The notes under the pieces: generated by a model
What the model saw: the letters and a program-made list of their open reading frames with translations, nothing else
Told to the model about the DNA's origin: nothing
Database searches by the model: none
Assembly (NCBI GenBank): GCA_046328475.1
Contig: JAXLWN010000027.1
Coordinates: forward strand, 19,758 to 83,757
Reading direction: 5' to 3'
Length of the DNA stretch: 64,000 bases
From: CADCWN01 sp046328475
GTDB taxonomy: Bacteria > Chloroflexota > Chloroflexia > Thermomicrobiales > CADCWN01
Position numbers and translations under genes: made by a program
In this document: piece by piece, positions 36,832-46,328 of the stretch
How the letters are laid out: each line of letters starts with the position of its first letter
Numbering within the stretch: the first letter of the stretch is position 1

Positions 36832-37137
36832 ATGAGCCGACCGGCGAAGGGGAAACGATGGACGGAGCGCTTCCTGCCGATGGAACAGGCGCGTGAGGCC
36901 CTGCCCGACCTGGCGCAACAGTTCGCTGCCGACCGGCATCTGGGGGCGATCATCGTCACTGAGCAGGGACGACCGGCCCTGGCGGTGATGACCGCCGATC
37001 GATACGAGGGGTTCGCGGGGACGCTCGATCTCCTCGGCGACCCGCAGATCCTGACCTTGCTGCATGAGATCCTGGCCGAGGAGTTCGGACAAGGGAAGGT
37101 CGTCTGGGACGAGACCAAGCTGCCGCCGGAGCGGTAG
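36832..37137 (+). CDS. Phd/YefM-type antitoxin-like protein, no toxin partner
   Basis: 101-aa protein with the Phd/YefM fold: FLPMEQAREALPDLAQQF, LGAIIVTEQGRPALAVMTADRYEGF and a toxin-wrapping-type C-terminal helix. Such proteins normally neutralise a Doc or YoeB toxin and repress their own promoter. No toxin gene is found on either side; the next gene is a surface protein 200 nt away. It follows the xanthine dehydrogenase subunit by 12 nt and may be co-transcribed. Could be a solitary regulator. Confidence 0.8.
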   Translation: MSRPAKGKRWTERFLPMEQAREALPDLAQQFAADRHLGAIIVTEQGRPALAVMTADRYEGFAGTLDLLGDPQILTLLHEILAEEFGQGKVVWDETKLPPER

Positions 37138-37337
37138 GGCGGCGACCTCGTCGAGCGGGCGCACCTCGCGGAAGCGGGCTCACCCCTCAAAACGGCGGGC
37201 GCCCCGCTTCCGCCTTTTTAGATTCCTTTTAGATCACCCTCCTATGCTCCAGGCATTGACCCGTCACGGCAACCACAGCCCGCCCGTCCGCTCGGGCAGC
37301 GTTGCCGAGACACGCGGTTCGTGCCTGGAGGAAGCAG

Positions 37338-40300
37338 ATGAAACGATCCCCGGCCGCGCAACGACTCTGGCGCGTGCTGCTCGCCTTCGCCCTGGCCGTG
37401 CCGCTCCTCGGGCTGAGCGGCGTGAGCTGGTTGCCCGGCACCGCGCTGGCCGAGGGGCCGAACGCCGTCCAGAACATCGCGGGTTGCAACGCCAACAGCC
37501 TCGGCCCCGCCGATGACGGGTCCAGCCCGCAGACGCCGCTCGGCTTCACGGCCAACTTCTTCGGCACCAACTACACCAAGGTCTTCGTCAACAACAACGG
37601 CAACGTCACCTTCGACGCGGCGCTGCGCACCTACACCGCGTCGCCGATCCAGACGGCAGGCAAGGTGATCATCGCCCCCTTCTGGGCCGATGTGGACACG
37701 CGCGGCGCTGGCAGCACACCGGTGAAGTACGGCACCATCACCTACAACAGCCGGGCCGCCTTCTGCGTCAACTGGGTCAATGTCGGCTACTTCAGCCAGC
37801 ACACCGATAAGCTCAACAGCTTCCAACTGATCCTCGTCGATCGCAGCGATACCGGCTCCAACAACTTCGACATCATCATGAACTACGACAAGATCCAGTG
37901 GGAGACCGGCGACTTCAGCGGCGGGACGAACGGCCTCGGCGGGAGTTCCGCGCGCGTCGGCTATTCGAACGGCTCCAGCGCCTCGTTCGAACTCCCCGGA
38001 TCGGCCGTCAATGGTGCCTTCCTCGACAGCAACGCCGCCACCGGGCTGAGCCGGACATCGCGCAACAGCGCCCAGACCGGGCGCAACAGCTTCCAGGTGC
38101 GCAGCGGCGCGGTGCAAAGCGTCCCCGCCAGCACCACCCACGCCTGGGGCGACGACGCCACCGGCGAACTGGGCGACGGCACGATCGGACCAGACCGCCC
38201 AATGCCGATGGCGGTGCCGGGCGGCAACGAGGTCAAGGCCATCGCCGGTGGCTACGGCTTCAGTCTGGGCTTGAAAGCGGACGGCACCGTGATCGCCTGG
38301 GGCACCGACGACTCCGGCGAGTTGGGCGATGGTCAGGCGGGCAATCCCGACGCCCGGCCAACGGCGGCGGTGATCCCGGGGCTCACCGGGGTGGTCGCGA
38401 TCACGGCGGGCGGGCTCCACGCCGTGGCGCTGAAATCGGACGGCACGCTCGTCGCCTGGGGCTTCGACTTCGACGGCCAGCTCGGCGATGGCACACCGGG
38501 CAACTCGCAATTCAACCCGGTGCCCGTACCGGTGCCGGGGATGAGCAACGTTGTCGCGATCGCCGGCGGCACCTACTTCACCCTGGCACTCAAGTCGGAC
38601 GGGACCGTGTGGGCCTGGGGCAATGACGCGGGAGGGCAACTGGGCGACGGGACGATCAACAGCCCGGGCCAGGATGCGACACCGGGCCAGGTGTCGGGGC
38701 TGAGCGGCATCACCGCCATCGCGGCGGGCGCGTACCACAGCCTGGCCCTGAAATCGGACGGCACGGTCTTCTCCTGGGGGCGCGACGCCGAGGGACAGCT
38801 CGGCGACGGCACCATCGGACCGACCAGCCCGACCCCAACGGTCGTGCCAGGGCTGAGCGGCATTGCCGCCATCGCGGCCGGACAATATCACAGCCTGGCC
38901 TTGAAGAACGACGGCACCGTCCTCGCCTGGGGCAGCGACGCCTCGGGGCAGTTGGGCGACGGCACCGTTGGCAGCCCCACCTCCCGAGCAACACCCCAGG
39001 CGGTGACCGGGCTCAGCGGGGTCAGCGCGATCTCCGCAGGCGAGTTCCACAGCCTGGCGCTGAAGACCGATGGCACGCTCCGCGCCTGGGGCGGCGACGA
39101 TCAGGGCCAACTGGGCGACGGCACCATCGGCCCGAACAATCCGACCCCGGCGGTGGTGCCGGGGGTCAATGGCGCGGTCGCCATCGCCGCCGGGCATCGC
39201 CATAGCCTGGCGCTCTACGAGGCGACCACCTCCGCGCCGAGTTGCCTCACCCCGGCGAGCATCGACTTCGGCACGCAGGTGGTCGGCAATACCGCGCCCT
39301 CGCAGCTCGGCATCCTCAACAACTGCGGCAATTCCGCGCTCGCGATCACCACCACGACCCTGGGTGGCACCAACGCCGGGGACTTCGATATCGTCTCCAG
39401 TTGCGCCGGGACGACGATCCAGGTTGGTTCGAGCTGCGGCATCCGCGTCGCGTTCCACCCGGCCGGCACCGGCGCACGCACCGCCACAGTCACGGTCAAC
39501 TACAACGGCGGCTCGGTGGTCCTCAACCTCAGCGGCATCGGCGCGACACCGGTGCCCCCCTTCAACCTCACCATCCTGACCAACGGCAACTGCACGGTCA
39601 ACGCCTCGCCGGGCACCGGGCCGTTCCAGAGCATCACCACCGTCACGCTCACGCCGCAGCCAGCGGCGGGCTGGATCTTCATCTACTGGCGCAGCGAGCG
39701 CGGCTTCATGGGCTGGGCTGACCCCTGGACCTTCCAGATGGACGCCGACCACACCGTCACCGCCTACTGCGTCCCGCTGGAGACTTTCACCGACTACTCC
39801 TTCTCCGGCCTCGCCAAGAACGACCCGATCATCCGCATGACCGCGCTCAAGATCATCCGTGGCTACGGCAACGGCAAATTCGGTCCCAACGACACGACCC
39901 AGCGCGCCCAGATGGCCGCCCTGATCTGCCGGGGCATGGGCTACGACCGCCGCCAGACCTGGGACCAGGAGGATCACGGCAACCCCTTCATCGACCGGGG
40001 CGGCCTCGACGCCAACCTCTGGCGCAACGTCGGCACGCTCTACTACTACAATGTCGGTCGCGGCTACGACGGCATCGTCTTCGGTCCCACCGACGGCGTC
40101 AACAAGGCCCAGACCATCTCCTTCTTCACCCGCGCCATGATCCTCTCCGGCTACTGGGTCCGCCAACCGGATAACCCGAACATCTACCCCAACGTGCCCG
40201 GCAGTTCGGGCCACCGCTCCGACATCGCCACCTACGTCTTCTACGTCGGAACAGTGCCAGGCACCAACAGTACCGGGCAGAGTTGGGGCGACTGGAACGC

Positions 40301-40379
40301 GTTCGCCTCGCGCGCCTGGTTCTCCCAGGCCGAGTGGAAGGGCCTCAACGACTACTTCTCCCAGGGCTACACGCCGTAA
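37338..40379 (+). CDS. Secreted RCC1-repeat surface protein with NIDO-like, InlB-like and SLH domains
   Basis: 1013-aa secreted protein. Signal peptide (VLLAFALAVPLLGLSGVSWL); NIDO-like domain (FFGTNYTKVFVNNNGNVTFD, IIAPFWADVD) to about 230; seven RCC1 propeller blades of about 52 residues, each with AWG-x(n)-GELGDG and ALKSDGT, to about 640; an ASH/choice-of-anchor domain with paired Cys (CLTPASIDFGTQVVGN); one InlB-type beta-repeat (LTILTNGNCTVNASPGTG); then SLH modules (FTDYSFSGLAKNDPI, GYGNGKFGPNDTTQRAQMA) that bind cell-wall polymer. ATG 37338 with GGAGG. Probably a cell-surface binding or adhesion protein. Intact despite its repeats. Confidence 0.9.
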   Translation: MKRSPAAQRLWRVLLAFALAVPLLGLSGVSWLPGTALAEGPNAVQNIAGCNANSLGPADDGSSPQTPLGFTANFFGTNYTKVFVNNNGNVTFDAALRTYTASPIQTAGKVIIAPFWADVDTRGAGSTPVKYGTITYNSRAAFCVNWVNVGYFSQHTDKLNSFQLILVDRSDTGSNNFDIIMNYDKIQWETGDFSGGTNGLGGSSARVGYSNGSSASFELPGSAVNGAFLDSNAATGLSRTSRNSAQTGRNSFQVRSGAVQSVPASTTHAWGDDATGELGDGTIGPDRPMPMAVPGGNEVKAIAGGYGFSLGLKADGTVIAWGTDDSGELGDGQAGNPDARPTAAVIPGLTGVVAITAGGLHAVALKSDGTLVAWGFDFDGQLGDGTPGNSQFNPVPVPVPGMSNVVAIAGGTYFTLALKSDGTVWAWGNDAGGQLGDGTINSPGQDATPGQVSGLSGITAIAAGAYHSLALKSDGTVFSWGRDAEGQLGDGTIGPTSPTPTVVPGLSGIAAIAAGQYHSLALKNDGTVLAWGSDASGQLGDGTVGSPTSRATPQAVTGLSGVSAISAGEFHSLALKTDGTLRAWGGDDQGQLGDGTIGPNNPTPAVVPGVNGAVAIAAGHRHSLALYEATTSAPSCLTPASIDFGTQVVGNTAPSQLGILNNCGNSALAITTTTLGGTNAGDFDIVSSCAGTTIQVGSSCGIRVAFHPAGTGARTATVTVNYNGGSVVLNLSGIGATPVPPFNLTILTNGNCTVNASPGTGPFQSITTVTLTPQPAAGWIFIYWRSERGFMGWADPWTFQMDADHTVTAYCVPLETFTDYSFSGLAKNDPIIRMTALKIIRGYGNGKFGPNDTTQRAQMAALICRGMGYDRRQTWDQEDHGNPFIDRGGLDANLWRNVGTLYYYNVGRGYDGIVFGPTDGVNKAQTISFFTRAMILSGYWVRQPDNPNIYPNVPGSSGHRSDIATYVFYVGTVPGTNSTGQSWGDWNAFASRAWFSQAEWKGLNDYFSQGYTP

Positions 40380-40393
40380 GCGCGGGGGCGACG

Positions 40394-40606
40394 ATGGATC
40401 GACGCTATGACACTTACCTGCTGCGCTGGTGGCACTCGGACGGGGGCGAGCGCGCCGAGGTGCAACACATCCAGACCGGGGAGCGCACCGCACTCCCCTC
40501 CCTGGCCGCCGCCTGCTCCTGGCTGCTGACCCGCTACGACGAGGCCGCGCCGCTGGCCGTCGCGCAGCACGACGAACACAACGACGCGGCGGTCAACAGA
40601 ACCTGA
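40394..40606 (+). CDS. Small conserved-looking hypothetical protein, 70 aa
   Basis: Starts 15 nt after the surface-protein stop and ends at a terminator, so it is the last gene of that transcript. MDRRYDTYLLRWWHSDGGERAEVQHIQTGERTALPSL reads like a short beta-sheet domain, with a helix (AAACSWLLTRYDEAA) after it. The pattern of a Trp-rich start with HIQTGER resembles small proteins seen next to SARP/AfsR-type regulators, but I cannot name a family. Confidence 0.6.
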   Translation: MDRRYDTYLLRWWHSDGGERAEVQHIQTGERTALPSLAAACSWLLTRYDEAAPLAVAQHDEHNDAAVNRT

Positions 40607-40616
40607 GCAGCACGCA

Positions 40617-40655
40617 ATGCCCCCGGCACGGCATCGCATCGTGCCGGGAGCATTG
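40617..40655 (+). terminator. Terminator after the surface-protein operon
   Basis: Hairpin with arms CCCGGCACG and CGTGCCGGG around GCATCGCAT, flanked by AATGC/GCATT pairing. It separates this operon from the AfsR-like gene. Confidence 0.75.
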
Positions 40656-40803
40656 CCATGTCCAATATGCTCGCGATGAGACGGTCGCAGCCAAACTAGA
40701 CAGGCTTGACGTTGGGCGTCGTACCTGCCACACTTGGCGCTATCTAGGCCAAGTGACGGCGATGCGCTCCGCCGAACCGTGTCGCCCAACGCCAGGGGAC
40801 TCT

Positions 40804-43725
40804 ATGGGCGCAGCAGTCGCCAGCCCGGCCGCGTCGTCGGCCATGCAGGTGCGCCTGCTTGGCCGCTTTGTCGTTGCCGTCGAGGGGCGCGAGATCGCCC
40901 CCCAGGACTGGGGCTCGCACAAGGCGCAGCAGCTGGTGAAGCTCCTCGCGCTCGCCCCGGGACACCGCCTGGCGCGCGACCAGATCATCGACGCCCTCTG
41001 GCCCGAGAGCGATCCCGAGGCGGTGGCGAATACCTTCTATCAGACGATCTACTACGCCCGCCGCACGCTTGACCCGGCGCGGCGCGGCTACCTGATCACG
41101 CGGCAGGGGATCGTCGCCCTCCAGCATCCCGGCGGCGTCACCATCGACCTGCACACCTTCCAGGAGGCCACCGCCAGGGCCCGCCGCACCACCGACCCGG
41201 CCGCGCTCGCCGAGGCGGTCGCGCTCTATTCCGGCGAACTCCTGCCCGACGACCGCTACGAGGACTGGTCCGCCGCCCCGCGCGAGGCGGCGCAGCAGAC
41301 CTATCTCGACACGCTCCACCAGCTCGGGCACCTCCAGGCCGCGCGCGGCGACACCGGGGCGGCCAGCGCCACGTTCGACCGGATCCTCGCCCTCGAACCG
41401 GCGCACGAGGAGACACACCTCGCGCTGATGCGCCTCCACGCCGCCTCCGGGCGGCGCAAGCAGGCGCTCAACCAGTTCCACCTGTTGCGCGAGGCCCTGC
41501 GCGAGTTGAACGCCGCGCCCGACGCCGCCAGCCAGCAGCTCTACGCCACGATCCTGGCGGGGGCGGAGGCGGAGAAACAAACGAGCCACCACCGAGCAAG
41601 GGTGCGCAACGGCATCACAATCTCCCCGCGCCGCTGACCGAACTGCTCGGGCGCGAGGCGGTGGTGGAACTGACCTCGCTCCTCGCCTGGGCGAACCGCC
41701 CGCCCCGCCTCGTCACCCTCACCGGGGCGGGCGGAGCGGCAAGACCCGGTTGGCCCTCGCCGTGGCCCATGAACTGGTGGAGGTCTACCCGGACGGCATC
41801 TGGTACGTCGAACTGGACAGCCTGACCGATGGCGACCTGGTTCCCAGGCAATCGCCCGCTCCGGGGGCACGCCTGCGCCGCATGACCGCTCGCCGCTCGC
41901 CGTGCTGGTGGATACCCTGCGCGAGAAGCGGTCGCTGTGCGTTCTTGACAACTGCGAACACCTGCTGCCGGCCTGCGCCGCCTGCGCCACGGCGCTGCTC
42001 ACCGGCTGCCCGTCCGTGCAGATCCTGGCGACCAGCCGGGCGGCGCTGCGCGTCGCGGGCGAAGTCGCCTGGCGCGTGCCGTCGCTGCCGGTGCCGCCCC
42101 CACTCGGTGCGGCCACCCCGGCCGATGCGTTCGCAGCGGCGGCGGCGAACCCGGCCGTGCAACTCTTCGCGGCGCGGGCGCGCCAGGGACAGCCCGATTT
42201 CGCGCTGACGAGCGCGACCCTGCCGCCGGTGGTCGAAATCTGCCGCCGCCTGGAGGGCCTGCCGCTCGCGCTCGAACTGGCGGCGGCCTGGGTGCCGGTG
42301 CTGACGCTCGACGAGATCGCCATCCGCCTGGGCCGCGCGCTCCTCGTCCTGACGGGCGGCAACCGCAGCGCGCCCTCCCGCCACCAGACCTTGCGCGCGA
42401 CCATCGAGTGGGGCTATCGGCTCCTCCCCGACCCGGCCCGCGCGCTGCTGGCCCGCCTCGCGGTCTTCCAGGGCGGCTGGACGCTGGCGGCGGCCGAGGC
42501 GCTGGGCGACGAGGATGCGACGTGCGCGGAGCCGGGCGCGACGGCCATCCCGACCGACGCGATCCTGCCCCTCCTCGCCCAATTGGTCGAACACTCCCTC
42601 GTCGTCATCGAGACGGTCCCCGAGGGGCTGCGCTATCGCTGTCTGGAGCCGGTGCGCCAGTACGCCGCCGAGCAGTTGGCGGCGAGCGGGGCGACGGCGC
42701 ACTGGCGAGAGCGCCACGCGCGCCACCTCCTCGCGGTCGCGGAGGAGGCCGAGGCGACGCTGCAAGGCCCGGCGCAGGCGCGCTGGCTGGCGCGGCTGGA
42801 GCAGGACGAGGAGAACATCCGGGCCGCCCTGCGCTGGTGGGCCGATCGCGGCGCGGCAGAGTGGGGGTTGCGCCTCGCGGCGGCCCTCGGGCGCTTCTGG
42901 CAAACCGGCAACCGGATGCGCGAGGGGCGGTCGTGGTTGATGGAGACCTTTGCCGTACGCCAGTCCTCAGCCCCGGCCACACTGCGTGCCAAGGCGCTGA
43001 ACCGGGGCAGTACCCTGGTGCGCAACCTGGGCGATCTCGCTACCGGCTACGAGATGCTGGAAGAGGCGCTCGCGCTCTATCGCGAACTCGGCGACGATGA
43101 AGGCGAGTGCGATACCCTGATGGCGATCGGGACCGTCGCGCACCGCCAGGGCGACCCGGTCGCCGCCGGGACCTTCTACGCCCAGGCGCGCGAGATCGCT
43201 GCGGAGATCGGGAACCGTCGCCAGGTCGTGATCGCCAGCAGCAACCTGGCCGCCCTCGCCTACGACCGGCGCGAGTTCGCCCGCGCGAGCGAAGTCTATG
43301 CCGTCGCGCTCGAACAGGTGCGCGAACTCGGCGATCCGGTACTCCTGCGAACCATGCCGCTGAATCTGGCCCTCTCACTGCTCGGGCAGGGCGAGACGGC
43401 CGGGGTGCAGGCGCTCCTCGCCGAGTCGCTGGCGCAATGCGCCGCGCTGCGCGACTGGGCGGTGGCCCCCTTCCCGGTGCTCGGCCTCGCGTTGCTGGCA
43501 AACCTGATCGGCCAGCCGGAGCGCGCCGCGCGACTGCTCGGGGCCAGCGAAGGCATCCGCGCCGTCGCGGATATCCCTGTGCCACCCGCACAGGCCCCCT
43601 TCGTCAAACGCGCGACCGAGGAAACCCGCGCCGCCCTCGGCGAAGCCCTCTTCACTACCCTCCACGCCGAAGGTCGCCAGTGGACCACCGAGCAAACCCT
43701 CGCCGAAGCAACCACCCCCTGGTAA
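40804..43725 (+). CDS. AfsR/SARP-type transcriptional regulator (BTAD-NB-ARC-TPR), frameshifted
   Basis: Cytoplasmic signal-transducing activator of about 973 aa. An OmpR-like DNA-binding domain (VRLLGRFVVAVEGREI, LWPESDPEAVANTFYQTIYYARRTLD) and BTAD helices reach about 260. The NB-ARC ATPase follows after a shift near 41580: LVTLTGAGG-GKTRLALAVAHEL (P-loop, another shift near 41740), SLCVLDNCEHL (Walker B), GLPLALELAAAWV. TPR repeats fill the rest (RNLGDLATGYEMLEEALALYRELGD). A third shift lies near 41865. Such proteins couple ligand sensing to activation of secondary-metabolism or stress genes. Targets unknown; the efflux pair next door is a candidate. Confidence 0.8.
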
Positions 43726-43753
43726 TCGCCACCCGCGTCCCCAGGATCCCCAG

Positions 43754-43825
43754 CCCTCTCCTTCCCAAGGGGGAGGGTCGCGCCACGGCGCGGGGAGGGG
43801 TCCGTTCCACTTACGACTTACGACT
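43754..43825. repeat. REP-like double hairpin and short word array
   Basis: CCCTCTCCTTCCCAAGGGGGAGGG and GTCGCGCCACGGCGCGGGGAGG (43754-43799), same double hairpin as 30785; then CTTACGA words (43810-43825). Lies between converging genes. Confidence 0.75.
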
Positions 43826-43838
43826 CCCCCACGCTCTC

Positions 43839-44468
43839 TCACCTCGGCGCAAGCCCCTGCAACAGCGTATCGATCAGCCGCTCGGCATAGTCCGGCGTAT
43901 TCGGGATAAAGCGGTCCGTGATCAGCGTGTGGAAGAAGATCGGTCCGGCCAGAATCTCGATGAAGAGCCGGAGGTCGATGTCGCTGCGCAGCTCCCCATG
44001 GTCGATCGCGCCCTGGATGCGCGTCGCGAAGAGCGACATGCGCGGGATCAGCACCGTCTCGCTGAGCGCCGCGAAAACCGACGGGTTGGTGCGCGCCTCG
44101 CCCATCGCCCGCACCAGGATCGCGCCGAAGTTGACCCCGCCCGCCGTGAAGAATTCCAGCGCGTTGGTCGCCATCGCGACCAGATCGGTGCGCAGGTCGC
44201 CGCTATCGAGCACCGGCACTTCCGATTGCACGTGGCCGAGCGCCGCGATCAGCAGCTCATCCTTGGACGCCCAGCGGCGATAGATCGTCGTCTTGCCGAC
44301 CCCCGCGCGGGCGGCGACCCCCTCGATGCTCATCCCCTCGTAGCCGAAATCGGCGAAGAGTTCGAGCGCCGCCTGCAAGATCGCGCGCTCGGCCTGGGCG
44401 CTCCTCGGGCGCCCAGGCCGACGCGTCGTCGGTTCAGCTTCAGTGGTTGTCTCGTCCGTCGCGCTCAT
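43839..44468 (-). CDS. TetR/AcrR-family transcriptional repressor
   Basis: 209-aa regulator with an N-terminal helix-turn-helix (ILQAALELFADFGYEGMSIEGVAARAGVGKTTIYRRWASKDEL) and a TetR C-terminal ligand domain. It lies directly after the MFS pump on the same strand with a 4-nt ATGA overlap, so both are translated from one mRNA. Most likely it represses the pump operon and releases on binding the exported compound; an inverted repeat suited to it lies upstream of the pump at 46133-46153. Confidence 0.92.
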   Translation of the reverse strand: MSATDETTTEAEPTTRRPGRPRSAQAERAILQAALELFADFGYEGMSIEGVAARAGVGKTTIYRRWASKDELLIAALGHVQSEVPVLDSGDLRTDLVAMATNALEFFTAGGVNFGAILVRAMGEARTNPSVFAALSETVLIPRMSLFATRIQGAIDHGELRSDIDLRLFIEILAGPIFFHTLITDRFIPNTPDYAERLIDTLLQGLAPR

Positions 44469-46054
44469 CCCCGCTCGGTCGCTGGCAACGTCGCGCCAAC
44501 AGGCTGCGGCGTCGCGTCGCTTGTTTCGGCCGTCTCGGCGCTATGGGCGGGCAGGAAGGCCAGCGCCACCACCGCCCCGAGCACCGCCACGCCCGCCGCA
44601 ACCAGGGCGCTGCGCCCCATCGCGTCCACGAACGCCTCCTGCGCCGCCTTCAGCAGCGCCCCACCCGGCGCGCCGCCGATCTGGCCCACCACCGCCGTCG
44701 CCTTCGCCAGCGAGTCGCGCGCCAGGTCGCGAATCGGGCCGGGCAGCGCCTGCGTCGCCTGCGCCCCATCCATCGCGCCACGGTAGGCCGACGAGAGCAG
44801 GCTCCCCAGGACCGCCACACCGAGCGCGCCGCCGACCTGCCGGGTCGTGTCGTTCATCGCCGAGCCGACACCCGCCTTCGCCGGGGGCAGCGCCCCCATG
44901 ATCGAGTCGGTCGCAGGGGGCATCACATTGCCCATGCCGAAGCCGAGGGTGACAACCACAGCGGCGACGAGGCCATAGCCGCTATCGACACGCACCAGGG
45001 CCAGCAGCGCCAGCGCACCGGCGACGATCAGCAGGCCCATGCCGACCGGGATCTTCGCGCCGAGCCGCGCCATCAGCCGCGTGCTGATCCCCGCGCCGAA
45101 CGCCAGGCCGACCGCCAGCGGGGCGAAGCGCACCCCGGCCTCCAGCGCAGTATACCCGAGGATCAGCTGCAGATACTGCGTCAGGAAGAAGAGCGTGCCG
45201 AAGAGCGAGAAGGTGACCAGCGCCAGCGCCAGGCTCGCCGCGCTGAAGCGCGCATTGCGGAAGAGGCGCATGTCGAGCATCGGGTAGGTCGTCCGCAACT
45301 CCCAGCCCACGAAGCCCGCGAGCAGGATGGCGGCCAGGCCGAACGACGTCAGAATCTTGCCATCGGTCCAGCCGTGGATCGGCACCTCGATGATGCCGTA
45401 GAGCAGCGCCACCAACCCGGCCACCGAGAGCACCGCGCCGACCGGGTCGAGCGGCGTCGCTTCGGGATCGCGCGACTCCGGCAGGAGGAAGAATCCGGCG
45501 ACGAGCGCGACCGCAATGATAGGCAGGTTCACCAGGAAGACCGAACCCCAGGAGAAGTACTTCAGCAGCCAGCCACCAGCCAGCGGCCCGAGCACGATGC
45601 CGAGCCCCGCGATGCCCGCCCACATGCCGATCGCCTTCCGGCGCTCCTCCGCGTCGAACATGTTGGTGGTGATCGAGAGGGTCGGGGGCATCATCAGCGC
45701 GCCACCGACGCCCATCAGCGCGCGGGTGGCGATCAGCATATCGGCCGACCCCGACCAGGCCGCCCAACACGACCCCGCCGCGAAAACCGCCATCCCGGCG
45801 AAGAGCGACCCTTTGCGCCCGAAGCGGTCGCCGATGCTCCCCGTGGTCAGCAGCAGCCCGGCGAAGACGAGCACATACGCATCGACGATCCACTGCAACT
45901 GGCTGCCGCTCGCCGAGAGGTCGCGCGCGAGGGTCGGCAGCGCCACATTCAGGATCGTGTTATCCAGCACCACCACCAGCAAACTGAGACAGAGCACCCC
46001 GAACGCCCACCACCGCCGAGGATAACGCCCGGACTCACCCACCAAAGCCGACAT
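44465..46054 (-). CDS. DHA2-family MFS drug efflux transporter (EmrB/QacA-like, 14 TM)
   Basis: 529-aa inner-membrane proton-driven multidrug exporter with 14 hydrophobic helices. Motif A GDRFGRKGSLFAG, motif B-like LIATRALMGVGGALMMP, motif C GIVLGPLAGGWLL and the N-terminal VVVLDNTILNVALPTLARDL with motif D1 Asp are all present. ATG 46054 is chosen for GGAAAGGAG upstream. First gene of a two-gene operon with the TetR regulator. Confidence 0.93.
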   Translation of the reverse strand: MSALVGESGRYPRRWWAFGVLCLSLLVVVLDNTILNVALPTLARDLSASGSQLQWIVDAYVLVFAGLLLTTGSIGDRFGRKGSLFAGMAVFAAGSCWAAWSGSADMLIATRALMGVGGALMMPPTLSITTNMFDAEERRKAIGMWAGIAGLGIVLGPLAGGWLLKYFSWGSVFLVNLPIIAVALVAGFFLLPESRDPEATPLDPVGAVLSVAGLVALLYGIIEVPIHGWTDGKILTSFGLAAILLAGFVGWELRTTYPMLDMRLFRNARFSAASLALALVTFSLFGTLFFLTQYLQLILGYTALEAGVRFAPLAVGLAFGAGISTRLMARLGAKIPVGMGLLIVAGALALLALVRVDSGYGLVAAVVVTLGFGMGNVMPPATDSIMGALPPAKAGVGSAMNDTTRQVGGALGVAVLGSLLSSAYRGAMDGAQATQALPGPIRDLARDSLAKATAVVGQIGGAPGGALLKAAQEAFVDAMGRSALVAAGVAVLGAVVALAFLPAHSAETAETSDATPQPVGATLPATERG

Positions 46055-46132
46055 CGAAAACTCCTTTCCGAAACTCCCTTCGCATAACGCTACGGGACCG
46101 TCCCGCAATAGTAGACTATCACAGGATATATC

Positions 46133-46153
46133 GAAACGCAACAGTACCGTTTC
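46133..46153. promoter_or_regulatory. Candidate TetR operator upstream of the efflux operon
   Basis: Perfect inverted repeat GAAACG-N9-CGTTTC, about 80 nt upstream of the transporter start, next to TATATC, a possible -10 box. Size and location suit a TetR dimer. Confidence 0.55.
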
Positions 46154-46228
46154 AATAAACAGGACAGTTCGCAACTCCCCCATTCGGACAGGAACGAGGC
46201 GAAGGGGTGCCACGGACCCCAACGTTAG

Positions 46229-46309
46229 GGGCGGGTCATCGACCCGCCCGCGTCGCATGTCTGTCAGTTACACGGTTGCCCCGGACACCGGGCGGCTCAC
46301 CAGCCGCCC
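46229..46309. terminator. Two GC-rich hairpins between trmD and the efflux operon
   Basis: GGGCGGGTC-ATC-GACCCGCCC (46229-46249) and GGGCGGCT-CACC-AGCCGCCC (46290-46309). Both lie after trmD on the minus strand; the second is 20 nt past its stop and is the likely terminator. Confidence 0.55.
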
Positions 46310-46328
46310 CTGCCGAGAACTCGCCACG

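Noticed and set aside
37242..40493. 1,083-codon open frame antisense to the RCC1/SLH surface protein
   Set aside because: No domain and a composition expected from the complement of a GC-rich coding strand; the sense frame has signal peptide, repeats and SLH modules.
44465..46258. Longer start for the MFS pump at 46258
   Set aside because: It would include the operator and promoter region; ATG 46054 has a strong ribosome site and begins at the conserved first helix.
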